NCBI RefSeq assembly: GCF_042433085.1
Contig: NZ_JBHLWA010000036.1
Coordinates: 1 to 36,927 of the forward strand
Source of the DNA: Gallibacterium melopsittaci
GTDB taxonomy: Bacteria > Pseudomonadota > Gammaproteobacteria > Enterobacterales > Pasteurellaceae
Direction: 5' to 3'
DNA length: 36,927 nucleotides
The notes under the pieces are model-generated. The model was not told the origin of the DNA, made no database searches, and worked only from the letters and a program-made list of their open reading frames with translations. A program made the position numbers and the translations under genes. Each line of letters opens with the position of its first letter. Position 1 is the first letter of the stretch. Positions 24,587-32,184 of the stretch are shown here, piece by piece.

Positions 24587-25072
24587 TTATTTTCCTCCAA
24601 TCGGTTGCGTAATTCTGCCTATACTTACAAAAAACTGTAAAACTTTTGGCACGTCATCAACATCACAAATATAAACAGGTAATGCCTTACCGTTTTTTAA
24701 TACAAGCTGTAAAAATCCATTTTCACTAATGTTAATAGTATTAATGTGTTGATATGGGATATACAGATTATTTAAAAAGCATCCTTCTTTCTTTAATAGA
24801 AAAACGGGATAGCGAATAAAGGCATGATAAACCAATAAAATTGATAACATCACTAATAAATAGAGTGTTCCTGATTCGAGTCCTTGCGGTAATGCTTGAT
24901 ATACTGCTATCCAAATCAATACCAACATCACTACACTTTCTATTCTCAGTTTACGTAATAAACGGATCTTCAATTCCGTTTTACCATAGCGTTTATCCAT
25001 TAAGAATTGATCGTAAATAGCATAGAGAAAATATAAAACGATCAATGCCAATAAAGTAATATTAATGATCAT
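24587..25072 (-). CDS. yobD: UPF0266 (DUF986) membrane protein, YobD-like
   Basis: This 161-residue inner-membrane protein has three hydrophobic segments (about 3-20, 49-64 and 68-86). A C-terminal soluble part with PH-like character follows (IPYQHINTINISENGFLQLVLKNGK). Length, topology and position directly after manXYZ match E. coli YobD of the UPF0266 family, which has no known function. It sits between manZ and manA and is separated from manZ by two hairpins, but only 3 nt from manA. A role linked to sugar uptake is inference from location alone. Confidence 0.75.
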   Translation of the reverse strand: MIINITLLALIVLYFLYAIYDQFLMDKRYGKTELKIRLLRKLRIESVVMLVLIWIAVYQALPQGLESGTLYLLVMLSILLVYHAFIRYPVFLLKKEGCFLNNLYIPYQHINTINISENGFLQLVLKNGKALPVYICDVDDVPKVLQFFVSIGRITQPIGGK

Positions 25073-25093
25073 ATCAATTTTTAGATGCTGATT

Positions 25094-25122
25094 AAAAAAT
25101 AGAAAGTGGGCATTAGCCCACT
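25094..25122 (-). terminator. Second hairpin between manZ and yobD
   Basis: AGTGGGC-TAAT-GCCCACT (perfect 7-bp arms) on the minus strand is followed by TTCTATTTTTT. It is probably the main manXYZ terminator. Confidence 0.7.
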
Positions 25123-25140
25123 CATCACCAAGCTAAATTA

Positions 25141-25160
25141 TGGTGGGCAAATACCCACCA
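25141..25160 (-). terminator. First hairpin after manZ
   Basis: Perfect arms TGGTGGG and CCCACCA around a 6-nt loop start 7 nt after the manZ stop. The downstream T-run is weak (TAATTT), so it may instead protect the mRNA 3' end. Confidence 0.55.
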
Positions 25161-25166
25161 AGTGTT

Positions 25167-26003
25167 TTAACCTAAAATGCCTGTCGCTGCACCAATAATA
25201 CCGATCACAAAAATACCGATAATAATCCATAGTGCATTCACACGATTACGTAATAACCACATACATGCAAAAGTAAAGATTAATGGTAATAGTCCTGGCA
25301 TTAAGCTATCAAGAATTTGTTGAACAGTTGTTGTTTCAACAGTACCGTCTTGTTTTTCAATCACAGAAACAACCAGTGGTACATTGATACTCGTCCATTT
25401 TTGCACCAAGGCCCCCATAATAAACAACCCGAGAATTGAAGCACCTTCGGTCAATTTTTGCAACAAGCCACCGCTCATATCTTTTACGACATCTAACCCT
25501 TTCTTATAACCATAAGTCACACCATAGTAACGTGTTGCTAAACGGACAAGGTTAAAGAGGAAGAAGAACAATAATGGACCTAAAATACTGCCACTTAAGG
25601 CTAAACCAGCCCCTAATGCAGCAAATACTGGACGAGCTGTTCCCCAATAAATTGGATCACCTACACCCGCTAATGGTCCCATTAAACCTACTTTAATCCC
25701 GTTAATTGCTGCATCGTCAATTGGTTTACCATTAGCACGTTCTTCTTCCATTGCAATAGTTACCCCTAATACAGGTGCAGCTACGAATGGCTGGGTATTA
25801 AAGAATTCTAAATGACGTTTAATGGCTTCTTTACGTTCTTGTGAGTTTGCATCAGGGTATAAACGTTTAATAACGGGTACCATTGCAAATGCAAAACCTA
25901 ATGCTTGCATACGTTCAAAGTTCCATGAACCTTGGAAAAGGTTAGAACGAAGTACAACTTTGTTTAAGTCGCTTTGGGTTACTTTTTTCATTTCAGTTGT
26001 CAT
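25167..26003 (-). CDS. manZ: PTS mannose-family IID component ManZ
   Basis: ManZ and ManY together form the membrane channel of the mannose/glucosamine phosphotransferase system. The 278-residue protein has the IID start TQSDLNKVVLRSNLFQGSWN and FERMQALGFAFAMVPV, then a long amphipathic region. The repeated GPLAGVGDPI motif and C-terminal membrane helices follow. Two starts are possible. ATG 26018 overlaps the manY stop by 1 nt. ATG 26003 has GGGAGAAG 6-8 nt upstream and is preferred. It is the last gene of manXYZ. Confidence 0.94.
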   Translation of the reverse strand: MTTEMKKVTQSDLNKVVLRSNLFQGSWNFERMQALGFAFAMVPVIKRLYPDANSQERKEAIKRHLEFFNTQPFVAAPVLGVTIAMEEERANGKPIDDAAINGIKVGLMGPLAGVGDPIYWGTARPVFAALGAGLALSGSILGPLLFFFLFNLVRLATRYYGVTYGYKKGLDVVKDMSGGLLQKLTEGASILGLFIMGALVQKWTSINVPLVVSVIEKQDGTVETTTVQQILDSLMPGLLPLIFTFACMWLLRNRVNALWIIIGIFVIGIIGAATGILG

Positions 26004-26017
26004 TTCTACTTCTCCCA

Positions 26018-26821
26018 TTAATCTAATCTGTTATCAAGATCGTTATTGCCACTTGCAACTACTTGCACCACTTGTTTACTTTGATTGTATTTAGGGTGAA
26101 GTTGAATATAAAGAATTGCCATAATTGTACCAAGTACACCTAATGCCACTAAGTTGAAATTAGTGAACGCTGCTACAACGAAACCAGCATAGAAGAACGG
26201 CATTAAGTGACCTGCACGCATCATATTAATTACCATCGCATAACCCACAACGGCGATAATACCACCCGCAATTTTTAAACCTGTAGTCACTACCGGCGGA
26301 ATTGCACTTAAAAGTGATTGAACAGTATCTGTGCCTGCTGTCAATGCAACGATTAATGCAGGAATTGCAATACGCATTGCTTGTAAAATTAAAGCACTAC
26401 AATGTACCCAATCAAGGCGATTTAAATTACCATCTTGTACTGATTTATCTGCAAGATGCTGGAAACCAACGGTAATTGCACGAACTACATAAGTTAATAC
26501 TTGGCCAGCCGCAGCTAATGGGATCGCAATTGCAATACCAGTCGTAATTTCTTGACCACCCACGATAACCAAAATAGTGGAAACCACTGATGCCAATGCA
26601 GCATCTGGTGCTAATGCCGCACCAATATTCATCCAACCTAACGCTAATAGTTCTAATGAACCACCAACAATAATGCCGGTTTTCATATCGCCTAAAACGA
26701 GACCAATTAAAGTACAAGCGATTAATGGACGGTGAGTTTGAAACTCATCCAAAATTGATCCCATCCCTGAAATACAAGCGATGATAAAGATCAAAATAAT
26801 TTGAATACTAGAAAGTTCCAT
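26018..26821 (-). CDS. manY: PTS mannose-family IIC component ManY
   Basis: This is the sugar-translocating IIC subunit. The 267-residue protein is highly hydrophobic with multiple membrane spans and typical IIC stretches such as GGSLELLALGWMNIGAALAP (about 53-72) and ITTGIAIAIPLAAAGQVLT. It ends in a short hydrophilic tail. It lies 22 nt downstream of manX, and its stop is 14 nt ahead of the preferred manZ start. Confidence 0.94.
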   Translation of the reverse strand: MELSSIQIILIFIIACISGMGSILDEFQTHRPLIACTLIGLVLGDMKTGIIVGGSLELLALGWMNIGAALAPDAALASVVSTILVIVGGQEITTGIAIAIPLAAAGQVLTYVVRAITVGFQHLADKSVQDGNLNRLDWVHCSALILQAMRIAIPALIVALTAGTDTVQSLLSAIPPVVTTGLKIAGGIIAVVGYAMVINMMRAGHLMPFFYAGFVVAAFTNFNLVALGVLGTIMAILYIQLHPKYNQSKQVVQVVASGNNDLDNRLD

Positions 26822-26843
26822 AGCATTTTCCTTGAGTTAACAA

Positions 26844-27839
26844 TTAAATAAGGTTGCTCTTTTTCAGCAAATCAATCATATCTTCCTTGCGATCGTTTGA
26901 TACTTTACGCACATCAAGTTCAACGTTAAGTTCTGCTAACTTCTTAAAGGCATCAATATCTTTTTGATCAACAGAGACTGCACTGGTAATTTGTTTCTTA
27001 CCATCACGATATGCCATTCCACCAATATTAACGGATTTAATGTCTAAACCTGCTTCAACTAAGAATAATGCATCACTTGGATTAGTGAATAACAACATCA
27101 CACGATCTTCATTGTATTCAGGATTATTATAAACACGTACCATCTTCTCTACATTGACCACATGAGCAGTCACACCTGGAGGAGCAGCTTGTTTTAACAT
27201 GGTTTTACGCACATCATCTTTATCTACTTCATTATTAACAACAATGATGCGATTAACACGACTTTCCTTCGTCCAACGTGTTGCAACCTGACCATGAATT
27301 AAACGGTCATCAATACGCGCTAAACCAATTGCCATATGTTTACCTGCTGTAGCAACTTCTGGTTGAGCTGGCTTAGCTGGAGCAGGAGTAACTGGAGTTG
27401 GAGCAGCTTGAGGTTCTTCTGCTTTTTCTTGTGGTTTTTGTTCTAACTTCAATGCACGTACACCACCACGTCCAGTTTCAAGCGCAATTTCAGCCAATTC
27501 TTCTAATGATGGATCATCATCACGAGCCATAAATGTTTCTACTAACATAGGCACATTTACGCCAGTAACGACTTCCATATTATCTTTACCGTCTGAGACG
27601 CGGTTAGCCGCATTAAATGGACTACCACCCCAAGTGTCAACCAAGAACAATACTCGATCACAATGCGCTAATTCATTCGCTAACTTCGCTTGGTACTTCC
27701 CGATAATAGTTTCTGCATTCTCTCCAGGAACAAAATCGATAAACGCAACATTTTCTTGCTCACCAATCAACATCTCTGTTGTACGGAGCAACTGCTCTGC
27801 TGCGACACCATGTGTAGCTATGATAATAGCAATACTCAT
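26844..27839 (-). CDS. manX: PTS mannose-family IIAB component ManX
   Basis: ManX is the cytoplasmic phosphoryl carrier. HPr-P phosphorylates H10 of the IIA domain (IIATHG), which passes the phosphate to H182 of the IIB domain (ARIDDRLIHGQVATRW) and then to the sugar. The 331-residue protein keeps IIA (about 1-135) and IIB (about 168-331) joined by a Pro/Ala-rich hinge (APTPVTPAPAKPAQPE). Its Shine-Dalgarno AAGGAGCTCCT contains a self-complementary GGAGCTCC octamer directly before the ATG, which might lower initiation. A CRP-like site and a matching -10 lie upstream. H. influenzae is generally described as lacking this PTS, so it is an informative accessory trait. Confidence 0.95.
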   Translation of the reverse strand: MSIAIIIATHGVAAEQLLRTTEMLIGEQENVAFIDFVPGENAETIIGKYQAKLANELAHCDRVLFLVDTWGGSPFNAANRVSDGKDNMEVVTGVNVPMLVETFMARDDDPSLEELAEIALETGRGGVRALKLEQKPQEKAEEPQAAPTPVTPAPAKPAQPEVATAGKHMAIGLARIDDRLIHGQVATRWTKESRVNRIIVVNNEVDKDDVRKTMLKQAAPPGVTAHVVNVEKMVRVYNNPEYNEDRVMLLFTNPSDALFLVEAGLDIKSVNIGGMAYRDGKKQITSAVSVDQKDIDAFKKLAELNVELDVRKVSNDRKEDMIDLLKKSNLI

Positions 27840-27901
27840 AGGAGCTCCTTAATAATTTAATTTAATGGATAAAATTTCAAATAGAGTACAAAGTGGGCGC
27901 A

Positions 27902-27944
27902 ATTTTAAAGAAAAAATCATGAAAGAGATATAACATAGATCACA
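27902..27944 (-). promoter_or_regulatory. CRP site and -10 element of manXYZ promoter
   Basis: The minus strand reads TGTGA-N6-TTATA (27944-27929): a perfect left CRP half-site and a 3/5 right half. TAAAAT (27907-27902) predicts a start near 27895, placing the CRP centre at about -41.5. That is the exact geometry of a class II CRP promoter. The predicted leader is about 56 nt. Confidence 0.65.
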
Positions 27945-28101
27945 AAAATGAGAAAAACATTCAATTTCTTCTATTTATTTTATCAAGATCATACCGAAAA
28001 CTTGTGAAATATAATAAAAGTAACAGAGAGATGTCATAATTGTTAACAACATTTAATTTAAATAAAAAAATAAATATCAAAGAAATTTATTTTCTTTATA
28101 T

Positions 28102-28135
28102 AAAAAAATCCCCACCTTTTACAAGGTAGGGGATT
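28102..28135 (-). terminator. Intrinsic terminator of frdABCD
   Basis: On the minus strand AATCCCC-TACCTT and AAGGTGGGGATT form a 12-bp stem with one bulge, followed by seven consecutive T residues. It lies 20 nt after the frdD stop. Confidence 0.88.
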
Positions 28136-28154
28136 CGTTGACTAAATAATTCAA

Positions 28155-28499
28155 TTATAAAGAAATCACTGCACAAAGTGTAAGAACTGAATAAAGTACA
28201 GCTAATCCATAGAAAATCACGCCACCAGCTGGTACATGAACTTTAAAGTCATGCAAGCCTAAGTGAATACGATGGATACCACACCAAGTTGGGAAAATTA
28301 ATAATACAAGGATTGCTAATTTACCGATCCAAGTGTGTGCAAAGGCAATGATATTATCTGGAGAAACAATTCCAAACGGTAGTAAGAACCCTAAAATTAA
28401 TACTAATACAGGGAAAAATACCGCACTAATCGCACCACCAGCACCGAATAGTAACCAGACAACTGGTTCATTTGAACGTTTTGGAGTTTCTTTGTTCAT
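28155..28499 (-). CDS. frdD: Fumarate reductase membrane anchor subunit FrdD
   Basis: FrdD, with FrdC, anchors fumarate reductase in the inner membrane and helps form the menaquinol site. The 114-residue protein has three membrane helices (about 14-37, 57-80 and 91-113) and the HRIHLGLHDFKVHVP sequence typical of FrdD. It is slightly shorter than the E. coli protein (119). It lies 10 nt after the frdC stop and is followed by the operon terminator. Confidence 0.93.
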   Translation of the reverse strand: MNKETPKRSNEPVVWLLFGAGGAISAVFFPVLVLILGFLLPFGIVSPDNIIAFAHTWIGKLAILVLLIFPTWCGIHRIHLGLHDFKVHVPAGGVIFYGLAVLYSVLTLCAVISL

Positions 28500-28509
28500 C
28501 TTATTTTTC

Positions 28510-28905
28510 CTATACTAAAATTAAAACAAGAATACTTACTAATGCAGTGATACCCCAAAATACTTTGGTCACAAGATTCACATTAATACGTTCATTTTTC
28601 ACAATGATATTCATCATTTGTGGTGCCATATTGAAGAATGTGAAACTATTTAGTAATACTGCGCCAAGTGTGATGATATTTAAAATAACTACCACTGGGT
28701 TTTGTAAAAATCCAATGAATTTAGTATCAAATGTACCATTACCTAAGCAAAGTAAGCCGTAGAATAATTCTATACAGAACCAAATTGTTGGCACTGAAGT
28801 ACTTTCACGCAATACGTAGAATTTGTAAAAATCTAACTTTTTCCACCAAGTCGGTTTTACTTCACGCACATACTTTTTGCGTTTACTGGTTGCTACTGTT
28901 GTCAT
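28510..28905 (-). CDS. frdC: Fumarate reductase membrane anchor subunit FrdC
   Basis: FrdC is the other membrane anchor of fumarate reductase. The 131-residue protein has the family length. It starts with a basic N-terminus (KRKKYVREVKPTWWKKLDFY) and the RESTSVPTIWF segment with the conserved Arg and Glu, and has three membrane helices. It begins 12 nt after the frdB stop. Confidence 0.94.
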   Translation of the reverse strand: MTTVATSKRKKYVREVKPTWWKKLDFYKFYVLRESTSVPTIWFCIELFYGLLCLGNGTFDTKFIGFLQNPVVVILNIITLGAVLLNSFTFFNMAPQMMNIIVKNERINVNLVTKVFWGITALVSILVLILV

Positions 28906-28917
28906 TTTACTTTCTCC

Positions 28918-29691
28918 TTACTTTTGCATTTTTAACATTGCAAAAACGTAATCTTTGGCACTTTCAATTTTACCTTGGTTAACTGCTGAAGCTGGACCAA
29001 CATGTTTTGGACACACTTCTGAACAATAACCAACGAAAGTACAACTCCATACCCCATTTTTGCCGTTAAGAATCTTCATACGTTCTGCTTTACCGTGGTC
29101 ACGGTTATCTAAGTTATAACGATGAGCCAATGTAATTGCTGCAGGACCGACGAATTCAGGATTCAAACCAAATTGTGGACAAGCTGCATAGCACAAACCA
29201 CAGTTAATACACATAGAGAAAGTACGATATTTCTCTAATTGTGCTGGTGTTTGTTTAGTTCTTGATTTCGCTAACTCTGAAGATGGTTGAGGTTCATTTT
29301 TTAGCTCTGGTGCTTGGTTACCAATAATATATGGTTTGATAGACTCAAGACTTTCAATGAAATGGCTAAGATCAACCACAAGATCACGTTCAATCGGGAA
29401 GTTTGCTAATGGTTCAATACGCATATGACCACTGAAATCACGCAAGAAAGTTTTACACGCTAATCTTGGTTTACCATTCACCATCATGCCACAAGAACCA
29501 CAAATCGCCATACGGCAAGACCAACGATAAGAAAGTTCAGGCTCAAGTTTATCTTTGATATAACCTAACGCATCAAGTAACGAGGTTTGGCTATCATATG
29601 GAACTTGATAAGATTTTAAATGCGGTTCGCTATCTACTTCAGGGTTATAACGTAGAATTTCCACCGTCATTGTTTGTAATGCATTCGCCAT
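28918..29691 (-). CDS. frdB: Fumarate reductase iron-sulfur subunit FrdB
   Basis: FrdB carries electrons from menaquinol to the flavin of FrdA. The 257-residue protein has the [2Fe-2S] ligands in SCRMAICGSCGMMVNG, with a fourth Cys in RLACKTF. The [4Fe-4S]/[3Fe-4S] motifs CINCGLCYAACP and CSEVCPKHVGPA complete the cluster ligands. Its ATG overlaps the frdA stop by 1 nt, indicating translational coupling. Confidence 0.96.
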   Translation of the reverse strand: MANALQTMTVEILRYNPEVDSEPHLKSYQVPYDSQTSLLDALGYIKDKLEPELSYRWSCRMAICGSCGMMVNGKPRLACKTFLRDFSGHMRIEPLANFPIERDLVVDLSHFIESLESIKPYIIGNQAPELKNEPQPSSELAKSRTKQTPAQLEKYRTFSMCINCGLCYAACPQFGLNPEFVGPAAITLAHRYNLDNRDHGKAERMKILNGKNGVWSCTFVGYCSEVCPKHVGPASAVNQGKIESAKDYVFAMLKMQK

Positions 29692-31487
29692 TATTTTGCC
29701 CCTTCTTTTGCTGCTTTTGCTGCTTCTGCGGCTTCTGCTTCCGCACCATAAACACGTTTAGCTGGTTGAGATTTAGTAATCTTCACATCACTATATTCAA
29801 TGGTTGGTAAACCATCTTCTTTATAGAAAGCTAAAGTATGTTTCAAATAGTTCACATCATCACGTTCGGTATAATCTAAACGTTGGTGTGCACCACGAGA
29901 TTCTTTACGATCAAGTGCTGAGCAAGCGATGGATTGAGCAACATCTAAGATATAACCTAATTCAATAGTGTAAAGTACATCTGTATTGAATACGCTTGAA
30001 CGGTCTGATACACGAATACGTTTATAACGCTCTTTTAACTCTTGGATCTTATCTACGGTTTTTTGCATACTGTCTTGAGTACGATAAATACCGCAACCTT
30101 CTTCCATAGAGTTGCCCATTTCGTCACGAATTGCAGACCAAGACTCTGTACCTTCTTGTGCTAATAACGCATCAACACGTTTGATCACATCTTTTGCTTG
30201 TGCATCAATAACAGATTGATTTACTGGTTGAGCTTCTACTGCACGTTGTGCTGCATATTCACCAGCAACACGACCTAATACAAGTAATTCTGCTAATGAA
30301 TTAGAACCTAAACGGTTAGCACCATGCAAACCTGAAGAAGCACATTCACCTACTGCAAATAATCCTTTAATACGAGTTTCAGATTGTTGATTAACTTCAA
30401 TACCACCCATTGTATAGTGAACAACTGGACGTACTGGAATTGGTGATTTAGCAGGATCAACACCTTCATATGCTTGAGCTAATTCACAAATAAATGGTAA
30501 ACGTTCATGGAGATATTTTTCACCAAGATGTCTTAAATCTAGATGAACAACATCAACACCTTTTGCAGTTTTCAACGTATTACCTTTTTGTAATTCTTGC
30601 CAGAATGCTTGTGAAACTTTATCACGAGGACCAAGTTCCATGTATTTGTTTTGTGGTTTACCAATTGGTGTTTCTGGTCCTAGACCATAATCTTGTAAAT
30701 AACGATAACCATCTTTATTTACTAAGATACCACCTTCACCCCGACAACCTTCTGTCATCAAAATACCTGTATTTGGCAAACCTGTTGGGTGATATTGAAC
30801 AAACTCCATATCACGAAGAGGAACACCATGACGATATGCCATAGAAAGTCCATCACCAGTTACAATACCGCCATTAGTATTGAAACGGAATGCACGGCAA
30901 CCACCACCTGTTGCAATAACAACGGCATTAGCGTTGATTTGCACCATAGTGCCTTCCATCATATTCATTGCAACAACACCACGTGCATGACCGTCATCCA
31001 CAAGGATATCTAACACAAAGTGTTCGTCAAAACGTTGAATTTGTGGGAATTGAATAGAGGTTTGGAATAAAGTATGAAGTAAGTGGAAACCAGTTTTATC
31101 TGCAGCAAACCACGTTCTTTCGATTTTCATACCACCGAAACGACGTACGTTTACATCCCCATCTGGACGACGACTCCACGGACATCCCCAACGCTCTAAC
31201 TGAGTCATTTCGATTGGAGAGTGTTCCACGAAATATTCCACAACGTCTTGTTCACACAACCAGTCACCACCAGCAACAGTATCATGGAAATGTTTATCGT
31301 AAGAGTCTTCCTCTTTAATCACAGCTGCTGCACCACCTTCAGCGGCAACAGTATGACTACGCATAGGATAGACTTTTGAAATTAAAGCAATTTTTAGATT
31401 AGGATTCGCTTCTGCAGCTGCGATTGCAGCACGCAAACCACCACCACCAGCACCAACAATTGCAATATCGACATTAACGGTCTGCAC
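29691..31487 (-). CDS. frdA: Fumarate reductase flavoprotein subunit FrdA
   Basis: FrdA reduces fumarate to succinate in anaerobic respiration, on the cytoplasmic face of the membrane. The 598-residue protein has the dinucleotide motif GAGGGGLRAA (12-21), the FAD-linking His in RSHTVAAEGG (H45), HPTG, and the catalytic Arg region in NRLGSNSLAELLV. The C-terminus is Ala/Lys-rich. The start codon is GTG (31485-31487), supported by a strong GGAGGA 5 nt upstream and the correct N-terminus. An FNR-like site lies about 120 bp upstream. Confidence 0.96.
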   Translation of the reverse strand: MQTVNVDIAIVGAGGGGLRAAIAAAEANPNLKIALISKVYPMRSHTVAAEGGAAAVIKEEDSYDKHFHDTVAGGDWLCEQDVVEYFVEHSPIEMTQLERWGCPWSRRPDGDVNVRRFGGMKIERTWFAADKTGFHLLHTLFQTSIQFPQIQRFDEHFVLDILVDDGHARGVVAMNMMEGTMVQINANAVVIATGGGCRAFRFNTNGGIVTGDGLSMAYRHGVPLRDMEFVQYHPTGLPNTGILMTEGCRGEGGILVNKDGYRYLQDYGLGPETPIGKPQNKYMELGPRDKVSQAFWQELQKGNTLKTAKGVDVVHLDLRHLGEKYLHERLPFICELAQAYEGVDPAKSPIPVRPVVHYTMGGIEVNQQSETRIKGLFAVGECASSGLHGANRLGSNSLAELLVLGRVAGEYAAQRAVEAQPVNQSVIDAQAKDVIKRVDALLAQEGTESWSAIRDEMGNSMEEGCGIYRTQDSMQKTVDKIQELKERYKRIRVSDRSSVFNTDVLYTIELGYILDVAQSIACSALDRKESRGAHQRLDYTERDDVNYLKHTLAFYKEDGLPTIEYSDVKITKSQPAKRVYGAEAEAAEAAKAAKEGAK

Positions 31488-31919
31488 GATATTCCTCCAA
31501 GTTAATTAATTTACGAGTAAAAAGTGTGATTATTTTGCCATTAATTGGCGCAAGGGTAATTATTTTTTCACAGATTTTTAATAAAAAAAGTCTGTTTCGT
31601 GATCTACCTCAAAAAAGTTATCTCTCTTTCCAACAAATAAGGGGTAGAAGCGAAATTTGCTTATAGAACAAGATTCATACAAAGATAGAAATAAAAGAAA
31701 TTTTTTAGATTTTTTGTCACAAAATATCAAAGGAAACATTTTATTAACAAAATTAAAACAAATTTATTTTTATAAAATAAAAAGTGAAAAATTTATAAAA
31801 TAAAGTTCTTCTAATATCTAAAAACATTCAAAAATATGATCTATTTACATTAAAGAATAAATTTCATACAAATATTTTGATTAAAAATATAGAAGATACA
31901 TATTAATCAAATACTAAAT
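31488..31919 (-). other. AT-rich 432-bp gap upstream of frdA
   Basis: This gap holds the frd promoter and an FNR-like site at 31599-31612. At the right end TTTGATTAA (31876-31884) and TTAATCAAA (31903-31911) are perfect inverted repeats 18 nt apart, just beyond the yfaE stop; they could form a weak terminator or hold protein half-sites. No coding sequence or RNA gene was recognised in the very A/T-rich middle (31680-31870). Confidence 0.6.
31599..31612 (-). promoter_or_regulatory. FNR-box-like site upstream of frdABCD
   Basis: The minus strand reads TTGAG-GTAG-ATCAC against the FNR consensus TTGAT-N4-ATCAA: four of five in each half, with the exact 4-nt spacer. The gene set (anaerobic fumarate respiration) is a classic FNR target. 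A/T-rich -10 candidates lie 20-30 nt downstream. Confidence 0.6.
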
Positions 31920-32177
31920 TTAAAGATCTAGCACTAAATCCGATTCCACCTGACAACAACAAAGTAAGACTTCATCGGCTTGTAAAAACGCCAACGGCGG
32001 CTGCCGATAACTTACCTGACCTTTCAACAACCTCGCACGACAAGCACCACAATATCCTGAGCGGCATTGATATTCATGCGGGATATTATGTTGCTCAAGA
32101 TTTTCCAGCAAAGATTGTTGATTATCATGTTGTAACGTTTGCTGACGCTGTACTAACTGTACTTGATACACTTTCAT
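31920..32177 (-). CDS. yfaE: [2Fe-2S] ferredoxin YfaE
   Basis: This 85-residue plant-type ferredoxin has the cluster motif CRSGYCGACRARLL and a distal cysteine in VLLCCCQVES. In E. coli YfaE keeps the diferric-tyrosyl cofactor of class Ia ribonucleotide reductase (NrdB) active. There the gene follows nrdAB; here no nrd gene is in the window. It begins 7 nt after the stop of the kinase-like gene and is probably the last gene of the nagK-to-yfaE run. Its own Shine-Dalgarno is weak. Confidence 0.85.
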   Translation of the reverse strand: MKVYQVQLVQRQQTLQHDNQQSLLENLEQHNIPHEYQCRSGYCGACRARLLKGQVSYRQPPLAFLQADEVLLCCCQVESDLVLDL

Positions 32178-32184
32178 AGTCTAA

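Larger units (their letters stand above)
27840..28154 (-). other. AT-rich non-coding gap between frdD and manX
   Basis: The 315-bp gap contains the manX promoter region with a CRP-like site on its left side and the frd terminator on its right side. Between about 27960 and 28100 it is extremely A/T-rich with no recognisable gene or RNA. Confidence 0.6.

Noticed and set aside
28929..28936. Possible coding overlap or frameshift between frdB and frdC
   Set aside because: Both proteins are full length with a normal 12-nt gap; there is no sign of disruption.
29691..31487. Several open frames antisense to frdA
   Set aside because: They follow the codon structure of frdA in other frames, have no Shine-Dalgarno and encode His/low-complexity proteins. 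They are shadows.
31876..31911. TTTGATTAA/TTAATCAAA inverted repeat as an FNR box
   Set aside because: The half-sites are 18 nt apart and lie next to the yfaE stop, more than 380 bp from frdA. A weak hairpin is the simpler reading.
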